64,000 nucleotides of DNA from Geosporobacter ferrireducens (GTDB lineage: Bacteria; Bacillota; Clostridia; Peptostreptococcales; Thermotaleaceae): NCBI RefSeq assembly GCF_001750685.1, contig NZ_CP017269.1, positions 1,240,001 through 1,304,000 on the forward strand. The letters are read 5' to 3'. Both the position numbers and the translations under genes were made by a program. Below are positions 8,879-18,021 of the stretch, one piece after another (the stretch's first letter is position 1; each line of letters opens with the position of its first letter). Below the pieces are notes generated by a model. That model saw nothing but the letters and a program-made list of their open reading frames with translations, was not told where the DNA came from and did not search any database.

Positions 8879-9520
8879 TTACACATATAGCACTTTTTCT
8901 ACTTTTTGATATACCTCATCTGCAATTCTGGTGCCCTCTTGAACAAGCTTTTCTGTTTCCGTTTTTACCCTTTGGACGTAATCTTCATCTTTAATCATTC
9001 CAATATTAATCATAACATTCAGCTGCCCGCTGATCAGTGCTGCTCTCAAGCATTGTACCCCTACACCCACATCACTAATGGCCAGCTTTGATCCTTTATC
9101 CACCAACTCTTCATGTAATTTGATAGCATCATAACAGGTTTTAACAATTCTAATAGGTACTTCGCAAGCTTGTTTCAATGCAATTTCTAATACTCTTGCT
9201 TTTTCATTCTTCTCTTCCTCTGTGTTGGAAGGCATACCGTAAGCCTTAGAAAGTGGTAAAAAATGCTCCGCATCTTCATCTACCATATCTAACAATTCTC
9301 TTTGCACTTGTTCTGCTTTCGCTAAAATTTCTTTTACATTTTCTTCTACGTGTTGATATTTCTTTTTTCCTATGGTCAGGTTGCATACCATGCCTGCAAG
9401 GGCTGTTCCCAGTCCCCCTACTAATGCCGCTGCTCCTCCTCCTCCTGGAACTGCAGCTTTAGAAGAAAGAAGACTTGTAAACTCACTACAGCTTTGTTCA
9501 ACTAATTTCAAGATCCTCAC
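8879..9520 (-). CDS. fchA: Methenyltetrahydrofolate cyclohydrolase (FchA type)
   Basis: FchA hydrolyses methenyl-THF to formyl-THF and back, the step between Fhs and FolD. The 213-residue protein has the family hallmark AAVPGGGGAAALVG near residue 22 and an all-helical remainder, as in formiminotransferase-cyclodeaminase-like proteins. No ATG is available because an in-frame TAG lies two codons upstream of the GTG at 9520. A TTG at 9511 would give the usual KLVEQSC N-terminus and sits ten bases after AGGG, so it may be the true start. Strong palindromes fill the gap to fhs. Confidence 0.93.
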   Translation of the reverse strand: MRILKLVEQSCSEFTSLLSSKAAVPGGGGAAALVGGLGTALAGMVCNLTIGKKKYQHVEENVKEILAKAEQVQRELLDMVDEDAEHFLPLSKAYGMPSNTEEEKNEKARVLEIALKQACEVPIRIVKTCYDAIKLHEELVDKGSKLAISDVGVGVQCLRAALISGQLNVMINIGMIKDEDYVQRVKTETEKLVQEGTRIADEVYQKVEKVLYV

Positions 9521-9569
9521 ACCCTATCTAATTAACATAATTTTCCATTTCGAAATTAAAAAAAACCAC

Positions 9570-9664
9570 ATATAGATGATAGTCATCTATATTTTTGAAA
9601 AAGTATACAGTACAAGGAAAAGTCTTTTTTATTCTATGTAACGATCGCTATTTTTTCCTTGTAC
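9570..9664 (-). terminator. Two hairpins in the fhs-fchA gap, one terminator-like
   Basis: A perfect ten-base stem with a TAG loop (9570-9592) is followed on the minus strand by a run of eight Ts. A 12-base stem, GTACAAGGAAAA / TTTTCCTTGTAC (9610-9621 with 9653-9664), lies just upstream of it in the transcript. The first looks like a partial terminator or processing site that could lower expression of the genes after fhs. Confidence 0.55.
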
Positions 9665-9709
9665 CGCACTTTTTCATATATTCTAAATCCTATCGGAATT
9701 GCGAGATTC

Positions 9710-11386
9710 TTAGAATAATCCTGTAATTACACCATTTTCATCTACATCGATTTTTTCTGCAGATGGTACTTTCGGCAAACCAGGCATTGTCATAATTTCA
9801 CCCGTTAATGCAACAATAAAGCCTGCACCGGCAGATACTTTTACTTGTCTTACCGTTACCGTAAAGCCCGTAGGTCTACCAAGTTTATTTGGATCATCAC
9901 TCAAAGAATACTGTGTTTTCGCCATACAGATCGGCAAGTTGCCAAAGCCTAATTTTTCTAATCTATCGATTTCTTTGGCTGCTCCACCTGCGAAAGCTAC
10001 ATCATCAGCACCGTAAACTTTTTGAGCAATCGCTCTAATTTTTTCTTTTATTGGCATATCTAATTCATATGGATGAGTTAAATTTGCTTCACCCTTTTCG
10101 ATCAATTTCAATACTTCTTGAGCCAATTCTTGCCCGCCTTCGCCGCCTTTTGCCCATACTTCTGAAAGTGCAACGTTTACGCCAAGTTCGCCGCATCTTC
10201 TTCTTACTAATTCTAATTCGGCTTCAGTGTCTAGCGGGAATCTGTTGATGGCTACTACAGCTGGCAAATTAAATACCTTCGTAATATTCTCAACATGTTT
10301 TAACAGGTTTGGAAGACCTTTTTCTAATGCTTCTAAATTCTCTTGATTTAATTCGCTCTTTGAAACGCCACCATTGTATTTTAACGCTCTAACTGTTGCT
10401 ACAATAATGACAGCATCAGGACTTAAGCCTGCCATTCTACATTTGATATCTAAGAACTTTTCTGCACCTAAGTCTGCACCGAAGCCGGCCTCTGTAACAA
10501 CATAATCCGCAAAATGTGCAGCCATCTTTGTTGCAATTACAGAGTTACATCCATGAGCAATATTCGCAAATGGTCCACCGTGTACAAAAGCTGGTGTTCC
10601 TTCTAATGTTTGAACAAGATTTGGCTTAAGTGCATCTTTTAGCAGTGCAGCCATTGCACCATGGGCATTAAGCTGTCTTGCCAGAATCGGTTGATCGTCT
10701 TTTGTATAACCAACAATGATATTTCCGAGTCTTTCTTTCAAGTCCATAATATCGCTTGCAAGACAAAAAGCAGCCATTACCTCGGAAGCAACCGTGATGT
10801 CAAATCCATCTTCTCTTGGAACACCATTTCCTTTTCCACCTAAGCCGTTAACCATGTTTCGAAGTTGACGGTCATTCATATCCATCGCTCTTCTCCAGGT
10901 TAGTTTTCTTGCATCGATGCCTAATTGGTTTCCTTGATAAATGTGATTGTCAATCATTGCTGCTAATAAGTTATTTGCTGCTCCAATTGCATGGAAATCA
11001 CCTGTAAAGTGAAGGTTAATATCCTCCATCGGTACAACCTGAGCATATCCGCCGCCAGCTGCTCCTCCTTTTACCCCAAAAACGGGTCCTAAAGATGGCT
11101 CCCGCAGTGCAACTAAAGTATTCTTTCCAAGTTTTGATAAAGCATCGGCAGTACCGATCGTAGTAGTGGTTTTACCTTCTCCTGCTGGTGTAGGGTTAAT
11201 GGCTGTAACTAAGATCAACTTTGCCTTTTTACCCCCATTGTCCTTTTTAAGCAGATTGTAATCTACTTTTGCTTTGTACTTGCCATAAAGTTCTAAATCA
11301 GCTTCAGTAAGATTTAGCTTTTTGGCAATTTCTCTGATGTCCTGCAGTTTCGCTTCCTGAGCGATTTCAATATCAGATTTGTACAT
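9710..11386 (-). CDS. fhs: Formate-tetrahydrofolate ligase
   Basis: Fhs is 10-formyl-THF synthetase, which uses ATP to condense formate with THF. The 558-residue protein has the ATP-binding loop TPAGEGKT at 66-73 and the family stretches [20 protein letters not shown] and [11 protein letters not shown]. The length matches the usual 555-560 residues. The start overlaps the end of cooC by 14 bp, implying translational coupling. No formate dehydrogenase gene is in the window, so formate must come from elsewhere. Confidence 0.97.
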   Translation of the reverse strand: MYKSDIEIAQEAKLQDIREIAKKLNLTEADLELYGKYKAKVDYNLLKKDNGGKKAKLILVTAINPTPAGEGKTTTTIGTADALSKLGKNTLVALREPSLGPVFGVKGGAAGGGYAQVVPMEDINLHFTGDFHAIGAANNLLAAMIDNHIYQGNQLGIDARKLTWRRAMDMNDRQLRNMVNGLGGKGNGVPREDGFDITVASEVMAAFCLASDIMDLKERLGNIIVGYTKDDQPILARQLNAHGAMAALLKDALKPNLVQTLEGTPAFVHGGPFANIAHGCNSVIATKMAAHFADYVVTEAGFGADLGAEKFLDIKCRMAGLSPDAVIIVATVRALKYNGGVSKSELNQENLEALEKGLPNLLKHVENITKVFNLPAVVAINRFPLDTEAELELVRRRCGELGVNVALSEVWAKGGEGGQELAQEVLKLIEKGEANLTHPYELDMPIKEKIRAIAQKVYGADDVAFAGGAAKEIDRLEKLGFGNLPICMAKTQYSLSDDPNKLGRPTGFTVTVRQVKVSAGAGFIVALTGEIMTMPGLPKVPSAEKIDVDENGVITGLF

Positions 11387-12158
11387 CGGAAAACCCCCTC
11401 AGTTTTTGATATATTTTTTCAATATCTATCTTAGTCTCCTCACTTTGATCGTAAGGAGAAAGATTAGCACGATCAGAATCGATTACGCTTTGATTATAGT
11501 GAATAAAGCCAAGGCATGCATTGGAATCTACATGATTCAAAATAAAGTCTTCATCCTCTTTGTTTCGCACTTTGTTCCCTACTACATAAACCTTGTTCAC
11601 ACCGATATCTTCACCTAGTTGCTTTACTTTTCTATAGGTCTGCAAACTTCTCTCCCCCGGTTCTACCACCACAATAAAGAAGTCTACCCCTTTTGCAGTT
11701 CCTCTGCCCAAGTGCTCGATTCCTGCCTCCATGTCCATAATGACCACATCTTTATTGCCAATAATTAAATGGGTTGTAAGGGTTTTTAACAATACATGCT
11801 CTGGGCAAACACAGCCTGACCCTCCGGAATCAACCGTTCCCATAGTCAGGAGCTTTACACCGTTGTACTCCTTGCAATATTTCTCCGGTATGTCACTAAC
11901 CTTCGGATTCATCTTAAACATTGTGCCGAAGGAACCTGGTTGGGATCCCGTTCTCTCTGCTACTAAATTTTTCATGTCAGAAATTGGAACGATTTCCGCT
12001 GCCAGTTCATGGGGAAACCCCAATGCCAATGCAAGGTTGGCATCAGGGTCCGCATCCACTGCTAAAACGCTATAACCTTTGTCTGCTAATAGTCGACTTA
12101 ATACTGCTGAAAATGTTGTTTTTCCTACTCCGCCTTTTCCCGTTATAGCAATTTTCAT
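11373..12158 (-). CDS. cooC: CooC nickel-insertion ATPase
   Basis: CooC is the nickel-delivering P-loop ATPase needed to mature the C-cluster of CO dehydrogenase. The 261-residue protein has the deviant Walker A motif GKGGVGKTT at 7-15, the [14 protein letters not shown] segment after it, and the metal-binding pair Cys116-X-Cys118 in SGCVCPE. It sits 10 bp downstream of acsA, the usual place for the CODH accessory protein. A second, divergent copy lies at 4052-4825. Confidence 0.93.
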   Translation of the reverse strand: MKIAITGKGGVGKTTFSAVLSRLLADKGYSVLAVDADPDANLALALGFPHELAAEIVPISDMKNLVAERTGSQPGSFGTMFKMNPKVSDIPEKYCKEYNGVKLLTMGTVDSGGSGCVCPEHVLLKTLTTHLIIGNKDVVIMDMEAGIEHLGRGTAKGVDFFIVVVEPGERSLQTYRKVKQLGEDIGVNKVYVVGNKVRNKEDEDFILNHVDSNACLGFIHYNQSVIDSDRANLSPYDQSEETKIDIEKIYQKLRGFSDVQI

Positions 12159-12168
12159 TATTTATCAC

Positions 12169-14064
12169 CTATATTCCTAGTTTTTGGCGTTTCTCTTCGA
12201 TACGACCTAGTACTTTATCTGCTAGGGCATGTGGATCTTCTTCAATAAAGAACTTAGCACCAGTCATATTTTCCACTCGATTTGTTAGAATATCTACAAC
12301 TTCGTCAGATCCTGTTACCGGAGGTGTAATTCCCAAGAAAGTATCTATTCCTGAAGATATAACATAAGTTGCAATGGCAACAGCCTTTTCGGACATCCAC
12401 TCCGGTGCAATTCCGGCTACCGGCAGGTCGCTATTGTCTATACCAAGATGCTTTGCAACTTCTCCTACAATTGTCAAAATACGACTGATATCTACACATG
12501 AACCCATATGCAATACCGGCGGAATATCTACCAGTTCACATACTGTAGCTAATCCCTGACCTGCAAGCTTTCTGGCATCCTTTGTCAATAAGCCTGCCTT
12601 TGCTGCAGCCTGGGCTGCACATCCTGTAGTTACTACGATTACATCATTGGCAATCAGCTTTTTCATGATTTCTATATGACTATAATCATGTTTGGATTTT
12701 GGGTTATTACATCCAACAATTCCTACTGCCCCTCTTAAAACTCCAGCTTTGATAACATCTGCAAGTGGCTTTACAGTACCCATTGGATCTATATGCGGGT
12801 TGACTACTTTGTCTAACTGCTTGATAACTGCTTCTACACTGTATCCAACAACTGCATTGGACTTAATTTCCGGTATAAACACCTTTTCATTCTTTCTATT
12901 TTTGAAATTTTCAATAGCTTCTTTAACAATGTTTTTCGCAGATTCCATAGCATTATCTTCATGGAATTCAATATGTGTAGCACCTGTAATTTTTGCCTTT
13001 GGAGAAGTTGTTATAAACTTCGTATGATAACAATCTGACAATTTAGCTAAAGCCGGAAATATACATTGTACATCTACTATAATTGCTTCAACAGCACCTG
13101 TTAATATGGCCATTTCCTGCTGATAGAAGTTACCCGCAATCTTTACACCATGTCTCATAGTTACTTCGTTACCGGTACAGCACATTCCTGCTAAATTAAT
13201 TCCTTCAGCCCCGACTTCTTTTGCAAGTTTTTGCATTTCCGGATCTAATGAAGCCATTACAATCATCTCTGAAAGACTTGGTTCATGACCATGTAGGATA
13301 ATATTTACCTGCTTTTCATCTAATACCCCAAGATTTGCTTCAGTTTCTCTTGGAACCGGTGTACCAAATATAATATCACTAAATTCAGTTCCAATCATAG
13401 AGCCACCCCAACCATCTGCTAAGGATGTTCTCATTGACATGTGCACGAGGCTCTCTGCATCTCCAGTACATCCGACATGAGTTGAATGCAGGATCGTAGC
13501 AATTTCTCTATCAATGGCTCTTGGCTTAATTTGCAGATCCTCCCAAACCTTCTGTCTGAGCTCTGGTGCTCTTTCTAGGAATTTAAGCGTTCCGAAAGGC
13601 TTTCCAAATTCGTTTAATGCAATTTCTGCCACTTCATGTGCAATTTCATAAATATCACGATTTTCTGTATTCACGCCCCATTCTTTTGCAAGGCTCATTA
13701 ATTTTTTCTCATCTCTTACTTTATAATTTCCATCTCTACTTGCCATATGCAATATATGTGCAATATCTCTAGCGTGATCTGAGTGAGCAGCAGTTCCTGC
13801 GGCCACCATTCTTGCATAGTTTCTTGCCACAATTACATCTGCCGTAGCGCCACATATTCCCTTTTGTGCCCCTTTACCAGCAACTGGACTAACGCGGCAA
13901 GGTCCCATTGCACAAATTCTACAACAAACCCCTTTTTCCCCAAAACCACATGGTGTTTTTTGGGCAGCTTTTCTATCCCACATGGTTTCTGCACCGTCTT
14001 TTACTGCTTTTTCTAAAAGTTGTTCCTCACCTGACTGATAAATTGAAATAAATTGATCGCTCAT
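12169..14064 (-). CDS. acsA: Carbon monoxide dehydrogenase catalytic subunit of the CODH/ACS complex
   Basis: This Ni-Fe CO dehydrogenase reduces CO2 to CO for acetyl-CoA synthesis. The 631-residue protein has the N-terminal B/D-cluster cysteines Cys39, Cys47, Cys48, Cys51 and Cys56 in CGFGEKGVCCRICAMGPC. It also shows the C-cluster and CO-channel segments GCTGDAESLVHM, GMCCTGNE and TTGCAAQAAAK. Length and motifs match acetogen AcsA/CooS. The ATG follows AGGGGGG by five bases. It is the first gene of the operon, so its upstream region at 14065-14950 is probably the main control region for acetogenesis. Confidence 0.96.
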   Translation of the reverse strand: MSDQFISIYQSGEEQLLEKAVKDGAETMWDRKAAQKTPCGFGEKGVCCRICAMGPCRVSPVAGKGAQKGICGATADVIVARNYARMVAAGTAAHSDHARDIAHILHMASRDGNYKVRDEKKLMSLAKEWGVNTENRDIYEIAHEVAEIALNEFGKPFGTLKFLERAPELRQKVWEDLQIKPRAIDREIATILHSTHVGCTGDAESLVHMSMRTSLADGWGGSMIGTEFSDIIFGTPVPRETEANLGVLDEKQVNIILHGHEPSLSEMIVMASLDPEMQKLAKEVGAEGINLAGMCCTGNEVTMRHGVKIAGNFYQQEMAILTGAVEAIIVDVQCIFPALAKLSDCYHTKFITTSPKAKITGATHIEFHEDNAMESAKNIVKEAIENFKNRKNEKVFIPEIKSNAVVGYSVEAVIKQLDKVVNPHIDPMGTVKPLADVIKAGVLRGAVGIVGCNNPKSKHDYSHIEIMKKLIANDVIVVTTGCAAQAAAKAGLLTKDARKLAGQGLATVCELVDIPPVLHMGSCVDISRILTIVGEVAKHLGIDNSDLPVAGIAPEWMSEKAVAIATYVISSGIDTFLGITPPVTGSDEVVDILTNRVENMTGAKFFIEEDPHALADKVLGRIEEKRQKLGI

Positions 14065-14084
14065 AGTGTCCCCCCTATATTTTT

Positions 14085-14107
14085 TCTAGGACCTTCATGA
14101 TCCTAGA
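14085..14107 (-). promoter_or_regulatory. Leader hairpin just upstream of acsA
   Basis: A perfect seven-base inverted repeat (TCTAGGA / TCCTAGA) with a nine-base loop lies in the acsA leader, about 20 bases before the start codon and next to the GGGGGG ribosome site. It could affect translation or mRNA stability. No known riboswitch is recognised here. Confidence 0.5.
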
Positions 14108-14324
14108 TAATTGGCAATAATTAGCGTTAAATAATTAACATGTATATATAAAAAAACAAAATTTTCAGGATTTCCGGGTAGAATTTTTACTTTTTTAGCC
14201 ATATAGCGACTTGAATGTATAAAATATTTGTTATTTTTTTAACATTTTTCTTAAAAAAAATAGATGCGCTTGCTTTACTTCATCTTTTTTTCACTTTATC
14301 TGGTTGTAGTTCATGCACGTTTTC

Positions 14325-14353
14325 ATTGTAGCATAGACTTAGTTAAATTTCAA
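14325..14353 (-). promoter_or_regulatory. Probable sigmaA promoter of the Wood-Ljungdahl operon
   Basis: On the minus strand, TTGAAA (14353-14348) and TACAAT (14330-14325) are separated by exactly 17 bases. Transcription would begin near 14318, giving an AT-rich leader of about 255 bases before acsA. It is the best-matching promoter in the acsA upstream region. Confidence 0.65.
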
Positions 14354-14703
14354 ACAATTGTATATTAAATTTTTAACACATTATACTGTATTATGTATCC
14401 AGACTTCTCTCGTTCCACAATGTGTGCAAAGGATTTCCCCTTGCCTATAAAAATACATTGGGTCTGATGGAAAATATCCAAAATTCCTTTCGTTATTTTC
14501 AAAATATTTTCTCTTTATTTAATTAGTATTATAATACATGTTTGAAAAAGACGTTTGTAATATCTATATATTTTTTGTATTATATTTGCTTTTTCCACAT
14601 AAAAGTTGCTTTTTTTTACATGACAAAATGCCAAACTCCCTTAGAACCCGGTTATTTGGCTGTTTTCAGCAATTGCTATTCACAATTTTATTTATGAGGG
14701 GAC

Positions 14704-14752
14704 CCCTACGGTCATTTGCGTTTGGCTTACGCTTTATAAAATGATCGTAGGG
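14704..14752. other. Long palindrome in the acsA upstream region
   Basis: CCCTACGGTCATTT pairs with AAATGATCGTAGGG with a single G-U-compatible mismatch. An inner GCG/CGC pair extends the stem to about 17 bases. No run of T follows. It may be a degenerate copy of a dispersed intergenic palindrome rather than an acs-specific signal. Confidence 0.5.
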
Positions 14753-14810
14753 AGGGAATGACATAAACGTATTAAATATTATTTGCTTATTTTATAAAGT
14801 AATAAAAAAT

Positions 14811-14876
14811 AAAAAAACCACGAAGTACTGCACAGCAATTTTCTGCTGCAACATAACCTTCATGGTTAATTATCTA
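14811..14876 (-). terminator. Terminator-like hairpin upstream of the acs operon
   Basis: On the minus strand AACCATGAAG pairs with CTTCGTGGTT, with an inner GCAGCAGAAAATTGCTGTGC hairpin, and a T-run follows directly. It lies about 35-100 bases after the promoter at 14918-14946. It would end a short transcript of about 95 bases or act as an attenuator for read-through toward acsA. Confidence 0.5.
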
Positions 14877-14891
14877 TACTATTCAGATGCT

Positions 14892-14946
14892 TTATAACAT
14901 ACATTTGTTATAAGTAAACAATATCATATTGTTATTTAACTGTCAA
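14892..14946 (-). promoter_or_regulatory. Distal promoter with two palindromic operators
   Basis: TTGACA (14946-14941) and TATTGT (14923-14918) are 17 bases apart on the minus strand. The -10 element lies inside the perfect palindrome AACAATATCATATTGTT (14917-14933). A second palindrome, TTATAACA-N6-TGTTATAA (14892-14913), covers the expected start point. This layout suggests a repressed promoter. The regulator is unknown. Confidence 0.55.
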
Positions 14947-15180
14947 TATTTTATCGCAATAATTTATAATATGCAAGATTGTTTGTTATTTTACAAATTA
15001 TATTGCAACGTCATAGTTCGACGCAAAATTTGGTTGAATTTTTTGAATTTTTATGTTAGTTTTAAACTATACAAAATCATTTTTTACATATTCTTTTATT
15101 CATTGTATTTCTAAGCTTGGGTCTTTGTAAGCCACTGATCTATAACAGATCAACATCTATTAGTATGAAGGAGGAATATT

Positions 15181-15564
15181 ATGAAGAGCCTAGAATTCAA
15201 GTATCCTATTATGGTATTTGCAAAATGTGGGTGTACGAACCAAGTTCCTGTTACAGAAATGCTTTTAGAAGAGAAAGGTCCCGACAACTATGATTTGCAT
15301 TATAGTCTCACTTGTCCAGTTTGTAATGGCCAAATTGAGAAATCTTTATCCATTACAGAAGAAGCTGCTGATTTCACTTCACTTTTCAATGTTTTCAAAA
15401 CCATTCCAGCTTTGAAGGATGAGTTGTCCATAATCAAGTTTGACATGATAAAAGGAAAGGTTAAGGACGGATCTCTAGCCTTATATGGAAAATACAGCCA
15501 CTTAAGATTTTGGGATAATGTAGTTCAAAGTGATATTATAAAAATTCCATACACCATCAAATAA
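15181..15564 (+). CDS. Hypothetical protein with a zinc-ribbon-like CXC/CXXC pair
   Basis: I do not recognise this 127-residue protein. Cys16-X-Cys18 (KCGCTN) and Cys45-X2-Cys48 (TCPVC) could bind one metal ion, as in a zinc ribbon or rubredoxin-like knuckle. The rest is mixed helix and strand with no signal peptide or membrane segment. The ATG follows GGAGG by six bases, so translation is well supported. It is monocistronic, divergent from the acs operon. Its last codons lie inside a very strong hairpin (15549-15610). Divergent sharing of the acs control region is positional only; no functional link can be claimed. Confidence 0.75.
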   Translation: MKSLEFKYPIMVFAKCGCTNQVPVTEMLLEEKGPDNYDLHYSLTCPVCNGQIEKSLSITEEAADFTSLFNVFKTIPALKDELSIIKFDMIKGKVKDGSLALYGKYSHLRFWDNVVQSDIIKIPYTIK

Positions 15565-15610
15565 TAAAAGCGGAGGTCGAGTCCTCCGCTTTTATTATTT
15601 GATGGTGTAT
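15549..15610 (+). terminator. 28-bp perfect hairpin terminator overlapping the gene's 3' end
   Basis: A perfect 28-base inverted repeat with a six-base loop begins in the last codons of the small hypothetical gene and includes its TAATAA stops. The core AAAAGCGGAGG / CCTCCGCTTTT resembles a bidirectional intrinsic terminator. The outer arms extend symmetrically into coding sequence, which is unusual. Confidence 0.75.
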
Positions 15611-15730
15611 ATAAATATACAGACTTCAGCCTAACCCATAATTTGTCATCCTATGTTAGGAATGAAACAGAGTCGAAGGATCTTAGCCCGGAAAAGAATA
15701 TCTCTATATAAGTCACACTAAGTGCATTAC

Positions 15731-15826
15731 ATCCGCTTCGCCAGGGGGACGGTTCCATCGTCTTCCCTTCGGACCTTCGCTATGCTTCGGTGACGCTGGA
15801 ACCGTCCCCCTGACTCCGCTACTTTG
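15731..15826. repeat. Dispersed palindromic repeat family A, copy 1
   Basis: This 96-bp element has perfect 16-base inverted arms, CAGGGGGACGGTTCCA and its complement, around a loop of about 39 bases. A second 96-bp copy at 29098-29193 differs at only three positions. Neither copy encodes a protein. Confidence 0.85.
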
Positions 15827-15830
15827 GACT

Positions 15831-16040
15831 GAGAATCCTTATTTACATCTAGATGTGTGACTGAAAAGTTTAATTTTATCCGGGACGACACAAGGCCGTC
15901 CCCTACAATATCCGATTTTCGTAGGGGCAGGCCTTGTGTCTGCCCGCTATATTTTCAGCACTGCTAGCAGTGACTCTTCTATCTGTTAAAATCAGGAAAA
16001 TAACTGGCATAAATAAGGATTCTCAATCACACATCTATAG
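15831..16040. repeat. MITE-like inverted-repeat element, family B copy 1
   Basis: The ends carry the inverted repeat GAGAATCCTTATTTA / TAAATAAGGATTCTC and a terminal motif related to CTATAGATGTGTGATTGA. The same terminal motif bounds 35572-35711. The interior holds a family C palindrome (15921-15947) and a related imperfect copy near 15880-15905. Family A copy 1 abuts the left end, giving a composite repeat. No transposase is present. Confidence 0.6.
15921..15947. repeat. Dispersed 26-bp palindrome, family C copy 1
   Basis: The element begins GTAGGGGCAGGCC and ends TGTGTCTGCCCG. The same 26-mer occurs, inverted, at 21190-21216 and 24155-24180. It is intergenic and palindromic in its GGGCAG...CTGCCC parts. 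Confidence 0.8.
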
Positions 16041-16059
16041 TCTGTTATTCGCTCCGTAT

Positions 16060-16887
16060 TTACTGTTCTTCCCGCGTTTTTTCAGTCCTAATGATTTCCG
16101 CATTGTCTAAGGCACTATAGTGAAGATAACCGCCAATATGCAAAATTGTATCTCCTAATTCCGGATCAATTTGCATTCCTCCCATGCAGGGAAAGCTATG
16201 CCAATACTTCGCCACGGATTTCTTAGCGGTTTCACCCAATCTAACGCCTAAAAGATGCTTTGCCACATTATAACCATTCCCACAGGGAGCAGACACCAGT
16301 ACATCTACCTTTCGAATAACGTCTTCCTCATCTACATAGAGGCGCATTTTAGGCTTTCCAATTCTGAAAAAATCCATAAACTGATTAATGGTCTCAAACT
16401 TCCCCTGTTTCATAGCACAGAAGGGTTTAGGAAAATCATATTCCAAGCCAAATTTTTCACATTCTTCTATGGTTCTTTCCCGCGTCCAACGGGAAACCCA
16501 GTCAGAACCTTCACAAGGTACAACAATAGCCTTTCCCCCGCTTCTATGGATTAACCCGGGCAGTTCTACTAAAATATCCTGATGAACGCCAATTACGACA
16601 AATACATCGCTAGGCATAAACTCTTTTGGAAGATAGGTTAAAGGTTCATCTACAAAAAGTGGATATATATCCGGCAGTTCAATCATCTCCTGAATATATT
16701 CTGAAAAATTCAACTGATAACGACTTCTGCACCAGTAGCACTTTTTCCCACATAGATTGCATGCCATTGGATCATCATGTAAATGGGGAATAAATTTCAC
16801 ATTTGCAAACCGGCTGTCAGTTTTCATCTGAAAAATATTCTCCGGCTGTTTTCCGGTTTTTCCCGAATAAATAATGGTTATCCTCAT
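16060..16887 (-). CDS. DUF166 family protein
   Basis: The 275-residue protein resembles the DUF166/COG1810 family, known from methanogens and acetogens and of unproven function. It has four clustered cysteines near the N-terminus (Cys43, Cys46, Cys50, Cys53, in CNLCGKKCYWC) likely to bind a metal or Fe-S centre. Later it has VSAPCGNGYNVAKHL and WHSFPCMGGMQ, both with conserved-looking Cys. Its start overlaps the stop of the upstream amidohydrolase by four bases, so the two are translationally coupled. The family link is from memory of motifs and carries some uncertainty. Confidence 0.72.
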   Translation of the reverse strand: MRITIIYSGKTGKQPENIFQMKTDSRFANVKFIPHLHDDPMACNLCGKKCYWCRSRYQLNFSEYIQEMIELPDIYPLFVDEPLTYLPKEFMPSDVFVVIGVHQDILVELPGLIHRSGGKAIVVPCEGSDWVSRWTRERTIEECEKFGLEYDFPKPFCAMKQGKFETINQFMDFFRIGKPKMRLYVDEEDVIRKVDVLVSAPCGNGYNVAKHLLGVRLGETAKKSVAKYWHSFPCMGGMQIDPELGDTILHIGGYLHYSALDNAEIIRTEKTREEQ

Positions 16888-17798
16888 GTCTTTGACACCT
16901 CGTTTTCGATAGATTGAATTTCTTCCGCTTTTATTTGTAGTGCTTTTATTCCATTTTCACAAGCCATTTCGTATACTGTTTTTTCTGACAGTCCCGCTTT
17001 TACCATATGACTTATCTCATCGAAAAATCCAGATCCATGCAATACACCATAGGCTCCCGCATCACTGCCCACTGCAATCCTTACTCCAATATCTACTGCA
17101 CGATAAAAAAGCTCCTGATGCTGACGGTAGGTTTTTTCAATAATAGGAATCTCTTTTAAAAAGCGTTCATCTCGCTTCTCTACTAAATTGCCTAACGGCG
17201 CTAATGTAGGAACCCATACAATATCTTTTTCTGCCAATCCCTGTAATTCGCGTTCTGTCATAAAATATCCATGTTCTAAGGTATCTACTCCTGCCTCAAT
17301 TGCCATTTGCACTGCCTCCGCCCCGTTTGCGTGAACCATTATCGCTAATCCCTGATCATGGGCAGCCGCTGTCATATATGCTAATTCTTTTTTTGTAAAA
17401 GCAATGGGTCCTATTTTTCCATATTGATCAAAACAAACCAATCCTGTCAGCGGAACCTTCAAATGATCTGGTTTCAAGGCAACCAATTTCTGAAATTCGA
17501 TGCGGAAGTCAACTAGGTCCATAATAGCTTTTCCAAGCAAAGCACCATAATGTCCCTTTTTATACAGCGCATAGAGAGGCGTTTTATAGATGATTCCGAC
17601 TTCTTTGGCGATCTCTCTTGCCATGGAGGATAAACCACAAAGATCACCGCCATCTCTCATCATAAAAATCTTTTTTTCTTTATAATGTTTTAGGATTTTC
17701 CGAATCCAAGCTTCTTTTTCTTCTAAGCTGCCCAACGCTTTAGTATTCTTTATATCTATACCATCCAAGGCAATATGAATATGGCTGTCTATCAACAT
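16884..17798 (-). CDS. Amidohydrolase family protein
   Basis: This is a 304-residue metal-dependent hydrolase of the imidazolonepropionase/amidohydrolase superfamily. Visible metal ligands are His6 and His8 (DSHIHI), the His of MVHANGAEAV near 155, TLEHGYF near 175, and the Asp of VGSDAGAYG near 250. It is shorter than typical family members because it lacks most of the N-terminal composite beta-sandwich. The start has a GGGGGGG-type ribosome site eight bases upstream. The substrate is unknown. Coupling to the DUF166 gene suggests a shared pathway. Confidence 0.85.
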   Translation of the reverse strand: MLIDSHIHIALDGIDIKNTKALGSLEEKEAWIRKILKHYKEKKIFMMRDGGDLCGLSSMAREIAKEVGIIYKTPLYALYKKGHYGALLGKAIMDLVDFRIEFQKLVALKPDHLKVPLTGLVCFDQYGKIGPIAFTKKELAYMTAAAHDQGLAIMVHANGAEAVQMAIEAGVDTLEHGYFMTERELQGLAEKDIVWVPTLAPLGNLVEKRDERFLKEIPIIEKTYRQHQELFYRAVDIGVRIAVGSDAGAYGVLHGSGFFDEISHMVKAGLSEKTVYEMACENGIKALQIKAEEIQSIENEVSKT

Positions 17799-18021
17799 AG
17801 CTGCATCCCCCCCGTTTTAACTTCCTTCAAGGTTTGAAAAAATTATACCATGCTGTGCCTGGCTCGGTCAAAATTAGGATCATTGACATCCCTGTGCAGC
17901 TGATCTATACTGAGGATAGAAATGGTATATAGGATGGATCATATGAATCATCCGCCCTGTTTTGAATCTTTATTTATGGGCATATTATTATAATATCTAT
18001 ACCTAATAAAGGAGGATTATT

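Noticed and set aside
14065..14324. A known riboswitch in the acsA leader
   Set aside because: No cobalamin, THF or other riboswitch core was recognised; only a short hairpin is seen.
14538..15114. Plus-strand frames of 60-70 codons in the acs upstream region
   Set aside because: They have AT-rich composition, run through palindromes and a terminator hairpin, and have no ribosome site.
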